A DNA stretch of 64,000 nucleotides from Collinsella sp. BG-O-102 (GTDB lineage: Bacteria > Actinomycetota > Coriobacteriia > Coriobacteriales > Coriobacteriaceae), in NCBI RefSeq assembly GCF_023656745.1, contig NZ_JAMOKO010000008.1, forward strand, positions 1 to 64,000, in the 5' to 3' direction. The notes below the pieces were generated by a model. The model did not search any database. It was not told the DNA's origin and worked only from the letters and a program-made list of their open reading frames with translations. A program made the translations under genes and the position numbers. Shown piece by piece: positions 41,340-50,444 of this stretch (the stretch's first letter is position 1; each line of letters opens with the position of its first letter).

Positions 41340-41360
41340 GACCCCAGTCCGGAGTCGCCC
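41336..41360 (-). terminator. Terminator of pnp
   Basis: GGGCGAC (41336-41342) pairs with GTCGCCC (41354-41360), and on the minus strand the hairpin is followed by TTTT. It lies 25 bases after the pnp stop. The T-run is part of the neighbouring foldback arm. Confidence 0.8.
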
Positions 41361-41385
41361 TTGTTGAGCTGCTTATGTGTAGCTG

Positions 41386-43632
41386 TTACTCGGCGTCGTG
41401 GTGACGGCGGGGCTTGCGGCCTCCGTTGTCGCCGGGACGGCGCGGACGGTCGCTGCGCTCGGAGCGCTCGCGACGCGGACGCTCACGGCGCTGGAAGTGC
41501 TCGCCGTCGCCCTCTGAGGCACCCTCGGCGCGAGCCGGGGCCTCGGGCTTATCCAGACGATCGAGCGAAATCTTGCCGCGGTCATCGACTTCGATGACGA
41601 CGACCTTGACCTCGTCGCCCACATTGAGGACGTCCTCGACCTTCTCCACGCGGCCCTTGGCGACGCGGGAGATGTGCAGCAGGCCGTCCTTACCGGGCAG
41701 CAGGTTGACGAAGGCGCCGAAGGGCTGGATGGAGACCACGCGACCGGTGTACTCCTCGCCCGGCTCGGGAACCTTGATGATGAGCTTGATACGCTCGACG
41801 GCCTGGTCGACGGACTCGCCGGTGCCGCCGACAAAGACGGTGCCGTCCTCCTGGATGTCGACCGAGGCGCCGGTCTCGTCCTGGATACCGCGGATGACCT
41901 TACCGCCGGAACCGATGACGTCGCGGATCTTGTCGGTCGGAACCTGGATGGAAACGATGCGCGGAGCGGTGCTGCGCGTGGTGTGGCGCGGCTCGGGGAT
42001 CACATCGAGCATCTTCTGCAGGATGAAGGCGCGACCCTCCTTGGCCTGCTGCAGAGCGCGGGCCAGGATGTCGAAGGTGAGGCCGGTGGCCTTGTTGTCC
42101 ATCTGCAGGGCGGTGATGCCCTCGGTGGTGCCGGTGACCTTAAAGTCCATGTCGCCCAGGAAGTCCTCGAGACCCTGGATGTCGGACAGCACCACGGTCT
42201 TGCCCTCCTCCTGGATCAGGCCCATGGCGATACCGGAGACCGGGCGCTTAATGGGCACGCCGCCGTCCATAAGGGCGAGCGTGGAGCCGCAGGTCGAAGC
42301 CATCGAAGAGGAGCCGTTGGACTCCATGACCTCGGAGACGACGCGGATGGCGTAGGGGAACTCGTTCTCGTCGGGAAGCACCGGAAGCAGAGCGCGCTCG
42401 GCCAGATTGCCATGGCCGATCTCGCGGCGCTTGGGGCTGCCCATGCGGCCGGTCTCGCCGGTGCAGAAAGGCGGGAAGTTGTAGTGGTGCATGTAGCGCT
42501 TGCCCTCGGTGGGCTCGATGGTATCCAGACGCTGGCCCTCGTTGAGCATGCCGAGCGAAAGAACCGAGAGCACCTGGGTCTGGCCACGCTGGAACAAACC
42601 GGAGCCGTGAACGAGCGGCAGGTAGTTGTCCTTCACCATGATGGGACGGATCTCGTCGGCGGCACGACCGTCGACGCGCTCACCGGTCTCGACGACCATG
42701 GTGCGCATGGCCTTCTTCTCGAGCTTCTTGAGCGCCACGGGGATCTCGCGCTCCCAAGCGGCCTGCTCCTCCTCGGTGAACTCGGCACGGATGGACTCCT
42801 TCAGAGCCTCAACCTTGCCGATACGGGAGAGCTTGTCGGCGTCACGAAGGGCGGCTGCCATCTCGTCGTAGTGGGCGAAGATGCGCTCCTGGACCTCCTC
42901 GACGGGCTGGTCGAGCGGGTACTCCTTCTTGACGATGGGGCCGTTGACCTGCTCCCACTCGGCGACGAACTCGTCCTGAGCCTGGCAGAAAGCGGCAAGG
43001 GCCTCCTGGCCAAACTTCATGGCGGCGAGCATGTCGTCCTCGGAGATCTCCTCGGCGCCGGCCTCGACCATCGAGATGAAGTCGGCGGATCCGCCCAGCT
43101 CCAGGTCCAGATCGGAGTTCTCGCGCTCCTCGTAGGTGGGGTTGACGATAAACTCGCCGGTCTCCACGTTGCGGCCGATGCGCACGCAGGCAAGCGGGCC
43201 CTCGAAGGGCACGCCGCCGAGCGTCATGGCCAGGGAAGCACCCATGACGTTGATGACGTCAAAGGGGTTGACTTGGTCGGCAACAAGCGAGGTGGCGACG
43301 ATGTGCACCTCGTTGCGGAAACCGTCCGGGAAGCTCGGGCGAATCGGACGGTCGATCATGCGCGCGGTGAGCGTGGCCTTCTCGCTGGGACGGCCCTCAC
43401 GCTTGAGGTAGCCACCCGGGATGCGCCCTGCGGCGTACATCTTCTCGTTGAAGTCGACGGTCAGCGGGAAGAAGTCGTAGTTCTTGCGCTCCTTGGAGAC
43501 GACCACGGTGTCGAGCATCGTGGTGTCGCCCTGCTTGACCAGGCAGGCGCCGGTGGCCTGCTTGGCAAGCTCGCCCGACTCGAAGGTGTAGGTCTTGCCG
43601 TACAGCTCAAAGGTCTTGGATACGAGTGTCAT
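41386..43632 (-). CDS. pnp: Polyribonucleotide nucleotidyltransferase
   Basis: The 748-residue 3'-5' phosphorolytic exoribonuclease has two RNase PH domains (MIDRPIRPSFPDGFRNEVHI in the first; MGSPKRREIGHGNLAERALL and SNGSSSMASTCGSTLALMDG in the second). An all-helical linker, a KH domain (VIGSGGKVIRGIQDETGASV) and an S1 domain (EYTGRVVSIQPFGAFVNLLP) follow, then an Arg-rich tail of about 45 residues. It lies downstream of rpsO, the classical order. Confidence 0.96.
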   Translation of the reverse strand: MTLVSKTFELYGKTYTFESGELAKQATGACLVKQGDTTMLDTVVVSKERKNYDFFPLTVDFNEKMYAAGRIPGGYLKREGRPSEKATLTARMIDRPIRPSFPDGFRNEVHIVATSLVADQVNPFDVINVMGASLAMTLGGVPFEGPLACVRIGRNVETGEFIVNPTYEERENSDLDLELGGSADFISMVEAGAEEISEDDMLAAMKFGQEALAAFCQAQDEFVAEWEQVNGPIVKKEYPLDQPVEEVQERIFAHYDEMAAALRDADKLSRIGKVEALKESIRAEFTEEEQAAWEREIPVALKKLEKKAMRTMVVETGERVDGRAADEIRPIMVKDNYLPLVHGSGLFQRGQTQVLSVLSLGMLNEGQRLDTIEPTEGKRYMHHYNFPPFCTGETGRMGSPKRREIGHGNLAERALLPVLPDENEFPYAIRVVSEVMESNGSSSMASTCGSTLALMDGGVPIKRPVSGIAMGLIQEEGKTVVLSDIQGLEDFLGDMDFKVTGTTEGITALQMDNKATGLTFDILARALQQAKEGRAFILQKMLDVIPEPRHTTRSTAPRIVSIQVPTDKIRDVIGSGGKVIRGIQDETGASVDIQEDGTVFVGGTGESVDQAVERIKLIIKVPEPGEEYTGRVVSIQPFGAFVNLLPGKDGLLHISRVAKGRVEKVEDVLNVGDEVKVVVIEVDDRGKISLDRLDKPEAPARAEGASEGDGEHFQRRERPRRERSERSDRPRRPGDNGGRKPRRHHDAE

Positions 43633-43738
43633 TGTTCTCCTTTACCCCACAGGCCCCTTGCCTGCGGGCTTCTCATGTGACGCGGGCCCCCTGCCCCCGC
43701 CACGCTTCAGAGCGTGATTGTTCGCGCCCTTACACAAA

Positions 43739-43767
43739 AAGAGCGCCCCGCTGCGCAGGACGCTCTT
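43739..43767 (-). terminator. Terminator between rpsO and pnp
   Basis: AAGAGCG (43739-43745) pairs with CGCTCTT (43761-43767), extended by GG/CC pairs, and on the minus strand five T follow. It should end most rpsO transcripts; read-through or a separate promoter must serve pnp. Confidence 0.75.
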
Positions 43768-43781
43768 AGCATGTACAAATC

Positions 43782-44060
43782 CTACTGGATGTTGTCGCGG
43801 ATGCCCAGAGCCTTGATGAGCTCACGGTACTCGACGATGTCGTTCTTCTTGATGTAGGAAAGAAGACGACGACGACGACCGACGAGCATGAGCAGGCCAC
43901 GACGGGTGTGGAAGTCCTTCTGGTGGGACTTCATGTGCTCGGTCAGCTCCTTGATGCGCTCGGACAGGATGGCGACCTGAACCTTGGGGTTGCCGGTGTC
44001 GACCGGGGTGTTACCGAACTGGGCAGTCAGCTCCGCCTTGCGCTCTTTGGAAACAGTCAT
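43782..44060 (-). CDS. rpsO: Ribosomal protein uS15
   Basis: The 92-residue protein reads MTVSKERKAELTAQFGNTPV, then QVAILSERIKELTEHMKSHQ and GRRRRLLSYIKKNDIVEYRE, with full S15 length. It binds 16S rRNA early in 30S assembly. The ATG at 44060 is preceded by AAAGGTGA; upstream frame extension has no start signal. A hairpin terminator follows. Confidence 0.97.
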   Translation of the reverse strand: MTVSKERKAELTAQFGNTPVDTGNPKVQVAILSERIKELTEHMKSHQKDFHTRRGLLMLVGRRRRLLSYIKKNDIVEYRELIKALGIRDNIQ

Positions 44061-44198
44061 TGTTTCACCTTTCGTTTTGCGTCGCCCACGGGCGACTCGA
44101 TTCGCCTCGGACTGGGAAGCCGCCGGTGGAGCGAACAACCAAGGTCGAGGTACCAACAGGTCGGTATGTTACCACAAGCAGCCCGCGCCTGCGCATCA

Positions 44199-44948
44199 TC
44201 ACCGACCCAACATGAATTCCATCGCGCGGAGGCGCTGATCGGTGTGCGTCGCAGCCCAAACATGCGAAAGCCCGAGCAGGAATGCCGCCGTATGCGGGTC
44301 GATTCGCTCGGCCATGAGCGCATCGAAGGTCATGGACATGAGGGCGCGCAGCCATGCGGTCTCACCGGTCGACACCAGTTCGGCACCTGGAACGCTCGAC
44401 GCGCACGACCCGCACATGAGACCGCCCGCCTGGGCTGAAAAATACGACAGCATGGGGTCTCCGCACAGCACACAGGCCGAAAAATCGGGTCGATAGCCAA
44501 CGTGCGACAGCAGCTTAAAGACATATGCCGCCACAAGTAGGTCCATATGCGCCGTGTCAAGCCCGCTGCCCACCAGGGCAAGCGCTCGCTGCGTGATGGC
44601 AAAGGTAAACGGGTCCTCGGCGTCCTCGAACGAGCACACGCGCGCAACCTCGGCGATCGCGCTTGCGGCGCAGGTCGTCTCGTAATCGGGCGCAGCGCCG
44701 AGCGGCGCCTCCATAAGCTCGGCCTGGGAAACCACGTCGAGTGACCGTCCATGTGCGAGCAGCATATCGACCGTACAGAACAGCTCGCAGCGCGCAGCCA
44801 GGCGTCCGCCGGGTTTGCGGGCGCCCTTTGCCACGGCACGAACCTGCCGCCCCCGCTCGTCAAGCATCGTCAAGATCAGGTCGGTCTCTTTGAGCTTAGT
44901 CTTATCGAGCACGACCACTTTCGTGCGATATGTCCGGGAGCCTGCCAT
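44199..44948 (-). CDS. recO: DNA repair protein RecO
   Basis: The 249-residue protein loads RecA at gaps together with RecR. An N-terminal OB fold (VVLDKTKLKETDLILTMLDE, VRAVAKGARKPGGRLAARCE) is followed by a helical domain and a four-cysteine zinc site (CVLCGDP and GGLMCGSC). It begins 15 bases after era, a common pairing. Confidence 0.93.
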   Translation of the reverse strand: MAGSRTYRTKVVVLDKTKLKETDLILTMLDERGRQVRAVAKGARKPGGRLAARCELFCTVDMLLAHGRSLDVVSQAELMEAPLGAAPDYETTCAASAIAEVARVCSFEDAEDPFTFAITQRALALVGSGLDTAHMDLLVAAYVFKLLSHVGYRPDFSACVLCGDPMLSYFSAQAGGLMCGSCASSVPGAELVSTGETAWLRALMSMTFDALMAERIDPHTAAFLLGLSHVWAATHTDQRLRAMEFMLGR

Positions 44949-44963
44949 GCGCGCCGCGCGTCC

Positions 44964-46040
44964 TTAGTCCTCGGCGTTATAGCCAAAGCGGCGAATCTGG
45001 GCCTCGTCGTCACGCCAGCCGGCCTTGACCTTCACGTCCAGCTCCAAAAAGACCTGCGTGCCAAAGATGCGCTCAAGATCGCGACGGGCGTCGATACCGA
45101 TATGCTTGATCATCTCGCCGCCCTTGCCGATGATGATGCCCTTTTGGCCCTCGCGCTCGACGTAAATGGTGGCGTGCACGCGCAGCACCTTCTTGGTCTG
45201 CTCAAGCGCATCGCAGATCACGCCAACGGAGTGCGGAATCTCATCACGGGTGCGGCGCAAGACCTTCTCGCGCACAAACTCGGCAACGAGCGTCTCATCG
45301 GAAGCGTCGGTACCCATGTCCTCGGGGAACCAACGCGGACCCTCGGGCAAAAAGTGCGCAACGGTCTCGATAAAGGCATCGACGTTGAAGTTCTTGACCG
45401 ACGACGTCACGATCTCATCGTCATATTCCATGAGCTCGTGGGCAGCCTTAAGCTGCTCCATGACCTGTGCGGGGTCGGCCTCATCGGCCTTAGTGAGCAC
45501 CAGAACCTTCTTGGAACGGGCGCATCTGACGCGCTCGGCAACCCAAGCGTCTCCCCTGCCGATAGGTTTGGTGGCATCAATCAAAAACGCGACGACGTCA
45601 ACATCGTTCAGCTCGAACAACGCACTCTTGTTGAGCTCGGAACCCAGACCGTCCTTGGGCTTGTGGATACCCGGGGTATCGACAAAGACCAGCTGGTAGC
45701 CGGGACGGTTAACGACGGCGCGCATGCGGCGGCGGGTCGTCTGGGCCACCGGCGAGGTGATGGCGACCTTTTTGCCATAGCAGGCATTAAGCAGCGTGGA
45801 CTTGCCAGCGTTGGGACGACCGACCAGGGCCACAAAGCCGCTGCGGAAACCGGGCTCCACGTCGCCAAAACCCGCGAGGTTGTCGTCCTCGTCGCACAGG
45901 GCGTCGAGTTCCTCGTCGCTCATACCCTCAAACGGGTCGAACTCCTCGATCTCCTCGTATGCCTCGGCCGCTTCGGTATCCACCGCATCCAGGGACTCGT
46001 CATCCAGAGTTTCATCGATAGGCTGCATAGTGTCGGACAT
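44964..46040 (-). CDS. era: GTPase Era with acidic N-terminal extension
   Basis: This 30S-assembly GTPase has GRPNAGKSTLLNACYGKKVA (G1), FVDTPGIHKPKDGLG (G3), VLTKADEAD (G4, Thr instead of the usual Asn) and a C-terminal KH domain with GIIIGKGGEMIKHIGIDAR. At 358 residues it is about 60 longer than typical Era. The extra part is a strongly acidic N-terminus (about 1-60, runs of Asp and Glu) of unknown use. Confidence 0.94.
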   Translation of the reverse strand: MSDTMQPIDETLDDESLDAVDTEAAEAYEEIEEFDPFEGMSDEELDALCDEDDNLAGFGDVEPGFRSGFVALVGRPNAGKSTLLNACYGKKVAITSPVAQTTRRRMRAVVNRPGYQLVFVDTPGIHKPKDGLGSELNKSALFELNDVDVVAFLIDATKPIGRGDAWVAERVRCARSKKVLVLTKADEADPAQVMEQLKAAHELMEYDDEIVTSSVKNFNVDAFIETVAHFLPEGPRWFPEDMGTDASDETLVAEFVREKVLRRTRDEIPHSVGVICDALEQTKKVLRVHATIYVEREGQKGIIIGKGGEMIKHIGIDARRDLERIFGTQVFLELDVKVKAGWRDDEAQIRRFGYNAED

Positions 46041-46052
46041 GGAAATCCCTTT

Positions 46053-46430
46053 CTAAATAAAGTCGAGTGCGTGGGCAAATACCAGCAATCCCACAATCGC
46101 GGCGGTGATGGAAAGTACGTATACGGAGGCGGCGGCGATATCTTTCGCACGCTTTGCCAGAGGATGGAGCTCCTGGGTCGCCAGGTCGACGATCGCCTCC
46201 ATGGCGGTGTTGCACAGCTCGCCGTGAATCACCAGGCCACAGCAGATGATAACCGTGGCCCATTCGGCAATATCGAGCCCCACGATGCAGCCGGCAATGA
46301 CGGTGCACACGCCTGCCGCGAGCATAACCTTGATGTTGCGCTCGGTCTTGACGGCGGTGACGAAGCCCTCCATGGCATAGGAGAACGACTTTAAGAAGGA
46401 CGGATGGTCCTTGTTCGATCCGGGAATCAT
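46053..46430 (-). CDS. dgkA: Diacylglycerol/undecaprenol kinase
   Basis: The 125-residue membrane kinase has three helices and the family signature NTAMEAIVDLATQELHPLAK, RAKDIAAASV. Gram-positive members phosphorylate undecaprenol for cell-wall lipid carrier recycling. It lies between ybeY and era, the usual ybeY-dgkA-era order. Confidence 0.93.
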   Translation of the reverse strand: MIPGSNKDHPSFLKSFSYAMEGFVTAVKTERNIKVMLAAGVCTVIAGCIVGLDIAEWATVIICCGLVIHGELCNTAMEAIVDLATQELHPLAKRAKDIAAASVYVLSITAAIVGLLVFAHALDFI

Positions 46431-46439
46431 AAACGGCTC

Positions 46440-46949
46440 CTAGTCGTGGGCGTGGTTGGTGATGGGGCCGACGTGGACCAGCTTGGGGTCCTCGCCGCGC
46501 TCGAGCGCCAGATCGCGCAGGATGGCGTCCTCGCGGGCCTCCATGACCTCGGCCTCGTCATCCTCGATATGGTCATACCCCAGCAAGTGCAGCATGCCAT
46601 GAACGAGCATCAGGCGACACTCGTCGGCAGGGCTATTGCCAAAGCCGGAGGCCTGACGGGCAATGACCTGCGGGGCCAAGATGATATCGCCGAGCTCGAG
46701 CGTCTCGTCGGCGGGAATATCCTCGTCAAAGGCCGAGTCGCATTCAAACGAGAGGACATCGGTGGTGCGGTCGATACCGCGCCACTCGTGGTTGAGCTCG
46801 TGCATCTCGTCCTCGTCGACATACGAAAGGGAAATCTCGACTTCACGCTCAACGCCCTCGGCGGCAAGCACAACCTCGCAGATGTGCTCTACCTCCCGCG
46901 CGTCGAGCAGCGTATCGAGCTCGGCATCGTTGCTGATCAATACACTCAA
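46440..46949 (-). CDS. ybeY: Endoribonuclease YbeY
   Basis: The 169-residue enzyme acts in 16S rRNA 3' maturation and ribosome quality control. The zinc motif H-x3-H-x5-H is MLVHGMLHLLGYDHIEDD, and NHEWRGIDRTTDVLSFE is the other family block. Its start overlaps the phoH end by 4 bases. Confidence 0.95.
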   Translation of the reverse strand: MSVLISNDAELDTLLDAREVEHICEVVLAAEGVEREVEISLSYVDEDEMHELNHEWRGIDRTTDVLSFECDSAFDEDIPADETLELGDIILAPQVIARQASGFGNSPADECRLMLVHGMLHLLGYDHIEDDEAEVMEAREDAILRDLALERGEDPKLVHVGPITNHAHD

Positions 46950-47932
46950 CGGGACTCCTTTCGGTCGCGCACGCGCTTCTCGCGTACATCATCATAAGCA
47001 TCGTATGCCTCGACGATACGCCCCACCAAGGCATGGCGTACCACGTCGGCACGCTCGAGGTGAGAAAATGCGACATCGTCGACACGGCCCAAAATCTGCT
47101 CAACGTCGGCAAGACCGCCACGACGGCCCACCAGGTCGCGCTGACTCAGGTCGCCGGTAATCACAAACTTGGAGTTAAAACCCAGGCGCGTCAGGAACAT
47201 CTTCATCTGCTCGGGCGTGGTATTTTGCGCCTCGTCGAGCACCACAAAGGCATCGCTCAGCGTGCGGCCGCGCATGTAGGCAAGCGGGGCGATCTCGATC
47301 ACGCCACGCTCCATAAGCTCATCGGTGCGCTCGCGATCCATCATGTCAAAAAGGGCGTCGTAGAGCGGACGCATGTAAGGATCGATCTTTTCCTCGAGGG
47401 TACCGGGCAAAAAGCCCAGGTTCTCCCCCGCCTCGACAACCGGACGCGTCAAGATCAGACGGCCCATCTCGTGACGCTTGAGCGCGGCAACGGCGAGCGC
47501 CATGGCCAGATAGGTCTTACCGGTACCGGCAGGACCCAGGCCAAACGTGATGGTATGCGAGCGGATGGCATCCACATAGCGCTTTTGACCGAGCGTCTTG
47601 GGGCGAATGACACGGCCGCGATACGAAAGCAGCACGTCATCGCGAAGCGACGTAGCCTCGTGCTCACCGTCGCGCAAGACGGCCAGGCAGCGAGAGACAT
47701 CGTCGGCAGACAGCGTGCGTCCGGCGGCCGCCTCACGAAAAGTATGCTCGAAAAAGCGCGCCACGAGCTCGACCTCGTCCGGGTCACCGCTCACGGCGAT
47801 GCTGTCGCCACGGGCGACCACGTGGGCGCGAACCAAGCTCTCGAGCGCACGAAGGACGCCATCGCCGGCGCCCAAAACACGCGAGGGGTCAATACCCTCG
47901 GGAACGGTAAGTCTAATCTTCGAGGCTTCCAT
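46946..47932 (-). CDS. phoH: PhoH-family ATPase
   Basis: The 328-residue protein has a KH-like N-terminal domain and a PhoH ATPase domain with TFGLGPAGTGKTYLAMALAV (Walker A), DAFVVLDEAQNTTPEQMKMF (Walker B) and FVITGDLSQRDLVGRRGGLA. It is probably an RNA-linked helicase or nuclease partner of YbeY. The ATG at 47932 follows GGGAGG and overlaps the end of mtaB by 20 bases. Confidence 0.92.
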   Translation of the reverse strand: MEASKIRLTVPEGIDPSRVLGAGDGVLRALESLVRAHVVARGDSIAVSGDPDEVELVARFFEHTFREAAAGRTLSADDVSRCLAVLRDGEHEATSLRDDVLLSYRGRVIRPKTLGQKRYVDAIRSHTITFGLGPAGTGKTYLAMALAVAALKRHEMGRLILTRPVVEAGENLGFLPGTLEEKIDPYMRPLYDALFDMMDRERTDELMERGVIEIAPLAYMRGRTLSDAFVVLDEAQNTTPEQMKMFLTRLGFNSKFVITGDLSQRDLVGRRGGLADVEQILGRVDDVAFSHLERADVVRHALVGRIVEAYDAYDDVREKRVRDRKESR

Positions 47933-49205
47933 GGACCTCCCTGCGTGCATGGACCAAGCCGGAATCATCGACTCCGATGATAGCAACATCGAGCAGGCAC
48001 GGGGCTGTAAGTCCACAGGTATCGTCAAGACGGGCATGATGGAACGAACCAAGCGTCAGGTTGTCACCATACTCGAGCACGGCACGCTCGACCGTGCCCA
48101 CGCGACGACGAGCGTCGGCAATAGCGAGCTCCTGCGCGGCGGCCCGCATACGGCGGCTGCGCTCGGCCATAACCTCGGGTGGCACCTGGTCGGGCATGTC
48201 GGCAGCAAGGGTACCGGGACGCTTGCTGTAGCGGAACACGTGCATACGCGAGAAACCCACACGGCGGCACAGCGCCAGCGACTCCTCGAACTCCTCGTCC
48301 GTCTCACCAGGAAAACCGACGATGACATCGCACGAAAGGGACGCCAGGGGCAAGTTGGCGCGAATCATACGCACCGTGTCCTCAAAGGCCTCGGCGCTAT
48401 AGGGACGGCCCATGCGATGCAGGGTCGCCGTGCAGCCGGACTGCACGGGCAGGTGCAAAAACGGGGCGATACGCTGCGGGTAGCGCGCCATAACCTTAAG
48501 CAGGCGCTCGGAGATATCCATGGGCTCGACCGAGGAAATGCGCACATGCGGAATAGACGTGCGCTCCATGATGGCCTCGAGCAGCTCATCGATTTCGACG
48601 TGCTCGTCGGTCGCGCTCTTGCCATCGTAGGCACCCAGGTTCACACCGGTCAGCACCACCTCGGGCACGCCGGCCTCCTGGGCCTCGCGAACTTGCTCGA
48701 GCACGGACTCGACGGGCACGGAGCGCTCGGGGCCGCGCGCCTTCCACACAATGCAATAGGTGCAGCGATGGTTGCAGCCATCCTGAATCTTCACGCCCAG
48801 GCGAGAGCGACCGAGCGCATCGACCACCTCGCCATCGCTGCAGGCGGGAACGCTATCGGACTCAACACCCAGCACCTCGCAAACACGTTCGGCGACATCT
48901 ATCTTGGACGGCTCGGCAATCACGCGATCCGAAAGCTCCGACAGCTCCTCGGGATGCAAATTGACCACGCATCCGGTCACGACCACATAGGGCTCGTTTG
49001 GATGGGCCAGCGCATGACGGACGGCCTTACGGGTCTTAGCCTCGGCCTCGCCCGTAACGGCACAAGTGTTAATGACGATCAGATCGGCATCCTGGGGCTC
49101 CACAATAGCAAAGCCCAAGCGCATAAGATCGGCAGTGATACGGTCAGACTCAACCCGGTTGACACGGCAGCCGAGGTTGACGACGGAAATATGGGGTGCG
49201 AGCAC
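47913..49205 (-). CDS. mtaB: tRNA (t6A37) methylthiotransferase MtaB
   Basis: The 430-residue radical-SAM enzyme adds methylthio to t6A37. It begins ISVVNLGCRVNRVESDRITA, has VINTCAVTGEAEAKTRKAVR, VTGCVVNLHPEE and the SAM cluster QDGCNHRCTYCIVWKARGPE, then a C-terminal TRAM-like region. LGCRVNxxES marks the MtaB subfamily. Together with miaB and rimO all three bacterial methylthiotransferase classes are in the window. Confidence 0.92.
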   Translation of the reverse strand: MLAPHISVVNLGCRVNRVESDRITADLMRLGFAIVEPQDADLIVINTCAVTGEAEAKTRKAVRHALAHPNEPYVVVTGCVVNLHPEELSELSDRVIAEPSKIDVAERVCEVLGVESDSVPACSDGEVVDALGRSRLGVKIQDGCNHRCTYCIVWKARGPERSVPVESVLEQVREAQEAGVPEVVLTGVNLGAYDGKSATDEHVEIDELLEAIMERTSIPHVRISSVEPMDISERLLKVMARYPQRIAPFLHLPVQSGCTATLHRMGRPYSAEAFEDTVRMIRANLPLASLSCDVIVGFPGETDEEFEESLALCRRVGFSRMHVFRYSKRPGTLAADMPDQVPPEVMAERSRRMRAAAQELAIADARRRVGTVERAVLEYGDNLTLGSFHHARLDDTCGLTAPCLLDVAIIGVDDSGLVHARREVHGSLED

Positions 49206-49214
49206 GCGGGCTCC

Positions 49215-50363
49215 TTAATCGAGGATATCGTCGAGGGCACTCTTGATACGGTCGGTCACCGACTTCTTACCAGAAGCGACGTCATCGCCCATCTCATCGG
49301 CAAAAGCACGGAGCAGCTCGCGCTGCTTATTGGAAAGATTGGTGGGAACGACCACGCGCAGTTGCACGATCAGGCGGCCACGCGAACCGCCACCGCCAAT
49401 GCGCGGCATGCCGTAATTATTGACGCTCACGGTGTCGCCGTACTGGGCGCCGGCGGGAACCGTCACCTTAACGACCTCGTCGGGCATAATGCCCTCGACC
49501 TCAATCTCGCAGCCGAGCGCAGCCTGCGCAATCGAGATATCGCTCACCAGGTACAGGTCATCACCGTTGCGCTTAAAGCGCTCATGGTCGGCGACGCGCA
49601 CGTTGACAATCAGGTCGCCCGAAGGCTCGCCGCGAAGGCCGGCCTCGCCAAAGCCGCTCACACGAAGCTGGCGACCGGTCGAAACGCCGGCGGGAATATC
49701 GATGTCGATCTTTTCGTGCGAAGGCGTGCGGCCTTGACCGTCGCAGGTCTCGCAGGGATGATCGATAACCGTGCCCTCGCCATGGCAGTCGGGGCAAGGC
49801 GAGGAAGACTGAACCTGGCCCAAAAACGATCGCTGAACCGTCGTGACGTAGCCCGTACCGTGGCAGCGGCCGCACTGCTTTTCCTGTGCGCCCTCTGCCC
49901 TACCGGTGCCATTGCAGTCCTCGCAAGGAGCAAGGCGGTCATAGCTGATTGTCTTTTTGCAGCCGAGCGCCGCCTCCTCGAGCGTCACCGAAAGCGAGAT
50001 GGCCATATCACGTCCGCGACGACGCTCACGACGGCTGCGGGCGCCACCGCCGGCACCGCCGCCAAAGAACGACGAGAACAAGTCGTCCATGCCCATGCCA
50101 CCAAAGATATCGTTGATATCGACGTAGCCGGAGCCACCGGGGCCGTCGGCAGTGCCGTAACGGTCGTAGTTAGCACGCTTCTGCTCATCGGAAAGAACGG
50201 AATATGCCTCGTTGAGCTCTTTGAACTTAGCCTCGGCCTCGGGGTCGTCCGAAACGTCCGGGTGTACGGTACGGGCCTTCTTTAGAAACGCGCGCTTAAT
50301 CGTCCGCGCGTCGGCATCCTTGTCGACGCCAAGCACCTCGTAGTAATCCCTATTTTCCGACAC
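49215..50363 (-). CDS. dnaJ: Chaperone DnaJ
   Basis: The 382-residue Hsp40 has a J domain with HPD (KKARTVHPDVSDDPEAEAKF), a Gly/Phe-rich region (GMGMDDLFSSFFGGGAGGGA), four CxxCxGxG zinc motifs (CEDCNGTG, CGRCHGTG, CPDCHGEG, CETCDGQG) and both C-terminal substrate domains. The start is GTG at 50363 with AAGGA at seven bases; no ATG fits. A second, unusual DnaJ is encoded just upstream. Confidence 0.95.
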   Translation of the reverse strand: MSENRDYYEVLGVDKDADARTIKRAFLKKARTVHPDVSDDPEAEAKFKELNEAYSVLSDEQKRANYDRYGTADGPGGSGYVDINDIFGGMGMDDLFSSFFGGGAGGGARSRRERRRGRDMAISLSVTLEEAALGCKKTISYDRLAPCEDCNGTGRAEGAQEKQCGRCHGTGYVTTVQRSFLGQVQSSSPCPDCHGEGTVIDHPCETCDGQGRTPSHEKIDIDIPAGVSTGRQLRVSGFGEAGLRGEPSGDLIVNVRVADHERFKRNGDDLYLVSDISIAQAALGCEIEVEGIMPDEVVKVTVPAGAQYGDTVSVNNYGMPRIGGGGSRGRLIVQLRVVVPTNLSNKQRELLRAFADEMGDDVASGKKSVTDRIKSALDDILD

Positions 50364-50444
50364 GACCGAATCCTTCCGACTTTCATTATTGTCACAGTGC
50401 GTCCTATACCCAAGCTGGGCCGGCCGCAAACAGAGGGTTTGATG

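Noticed and set aside
41674-43680. 668-codon plus-strand open frame
   Set aside because: It lies fully opposite pnp, which has all its domains.
47598-50285. 895-codon plus-strand open frame
   Set aside because: It lies antisense to phoH, mtaB and dnaJ and is a composition artefact.
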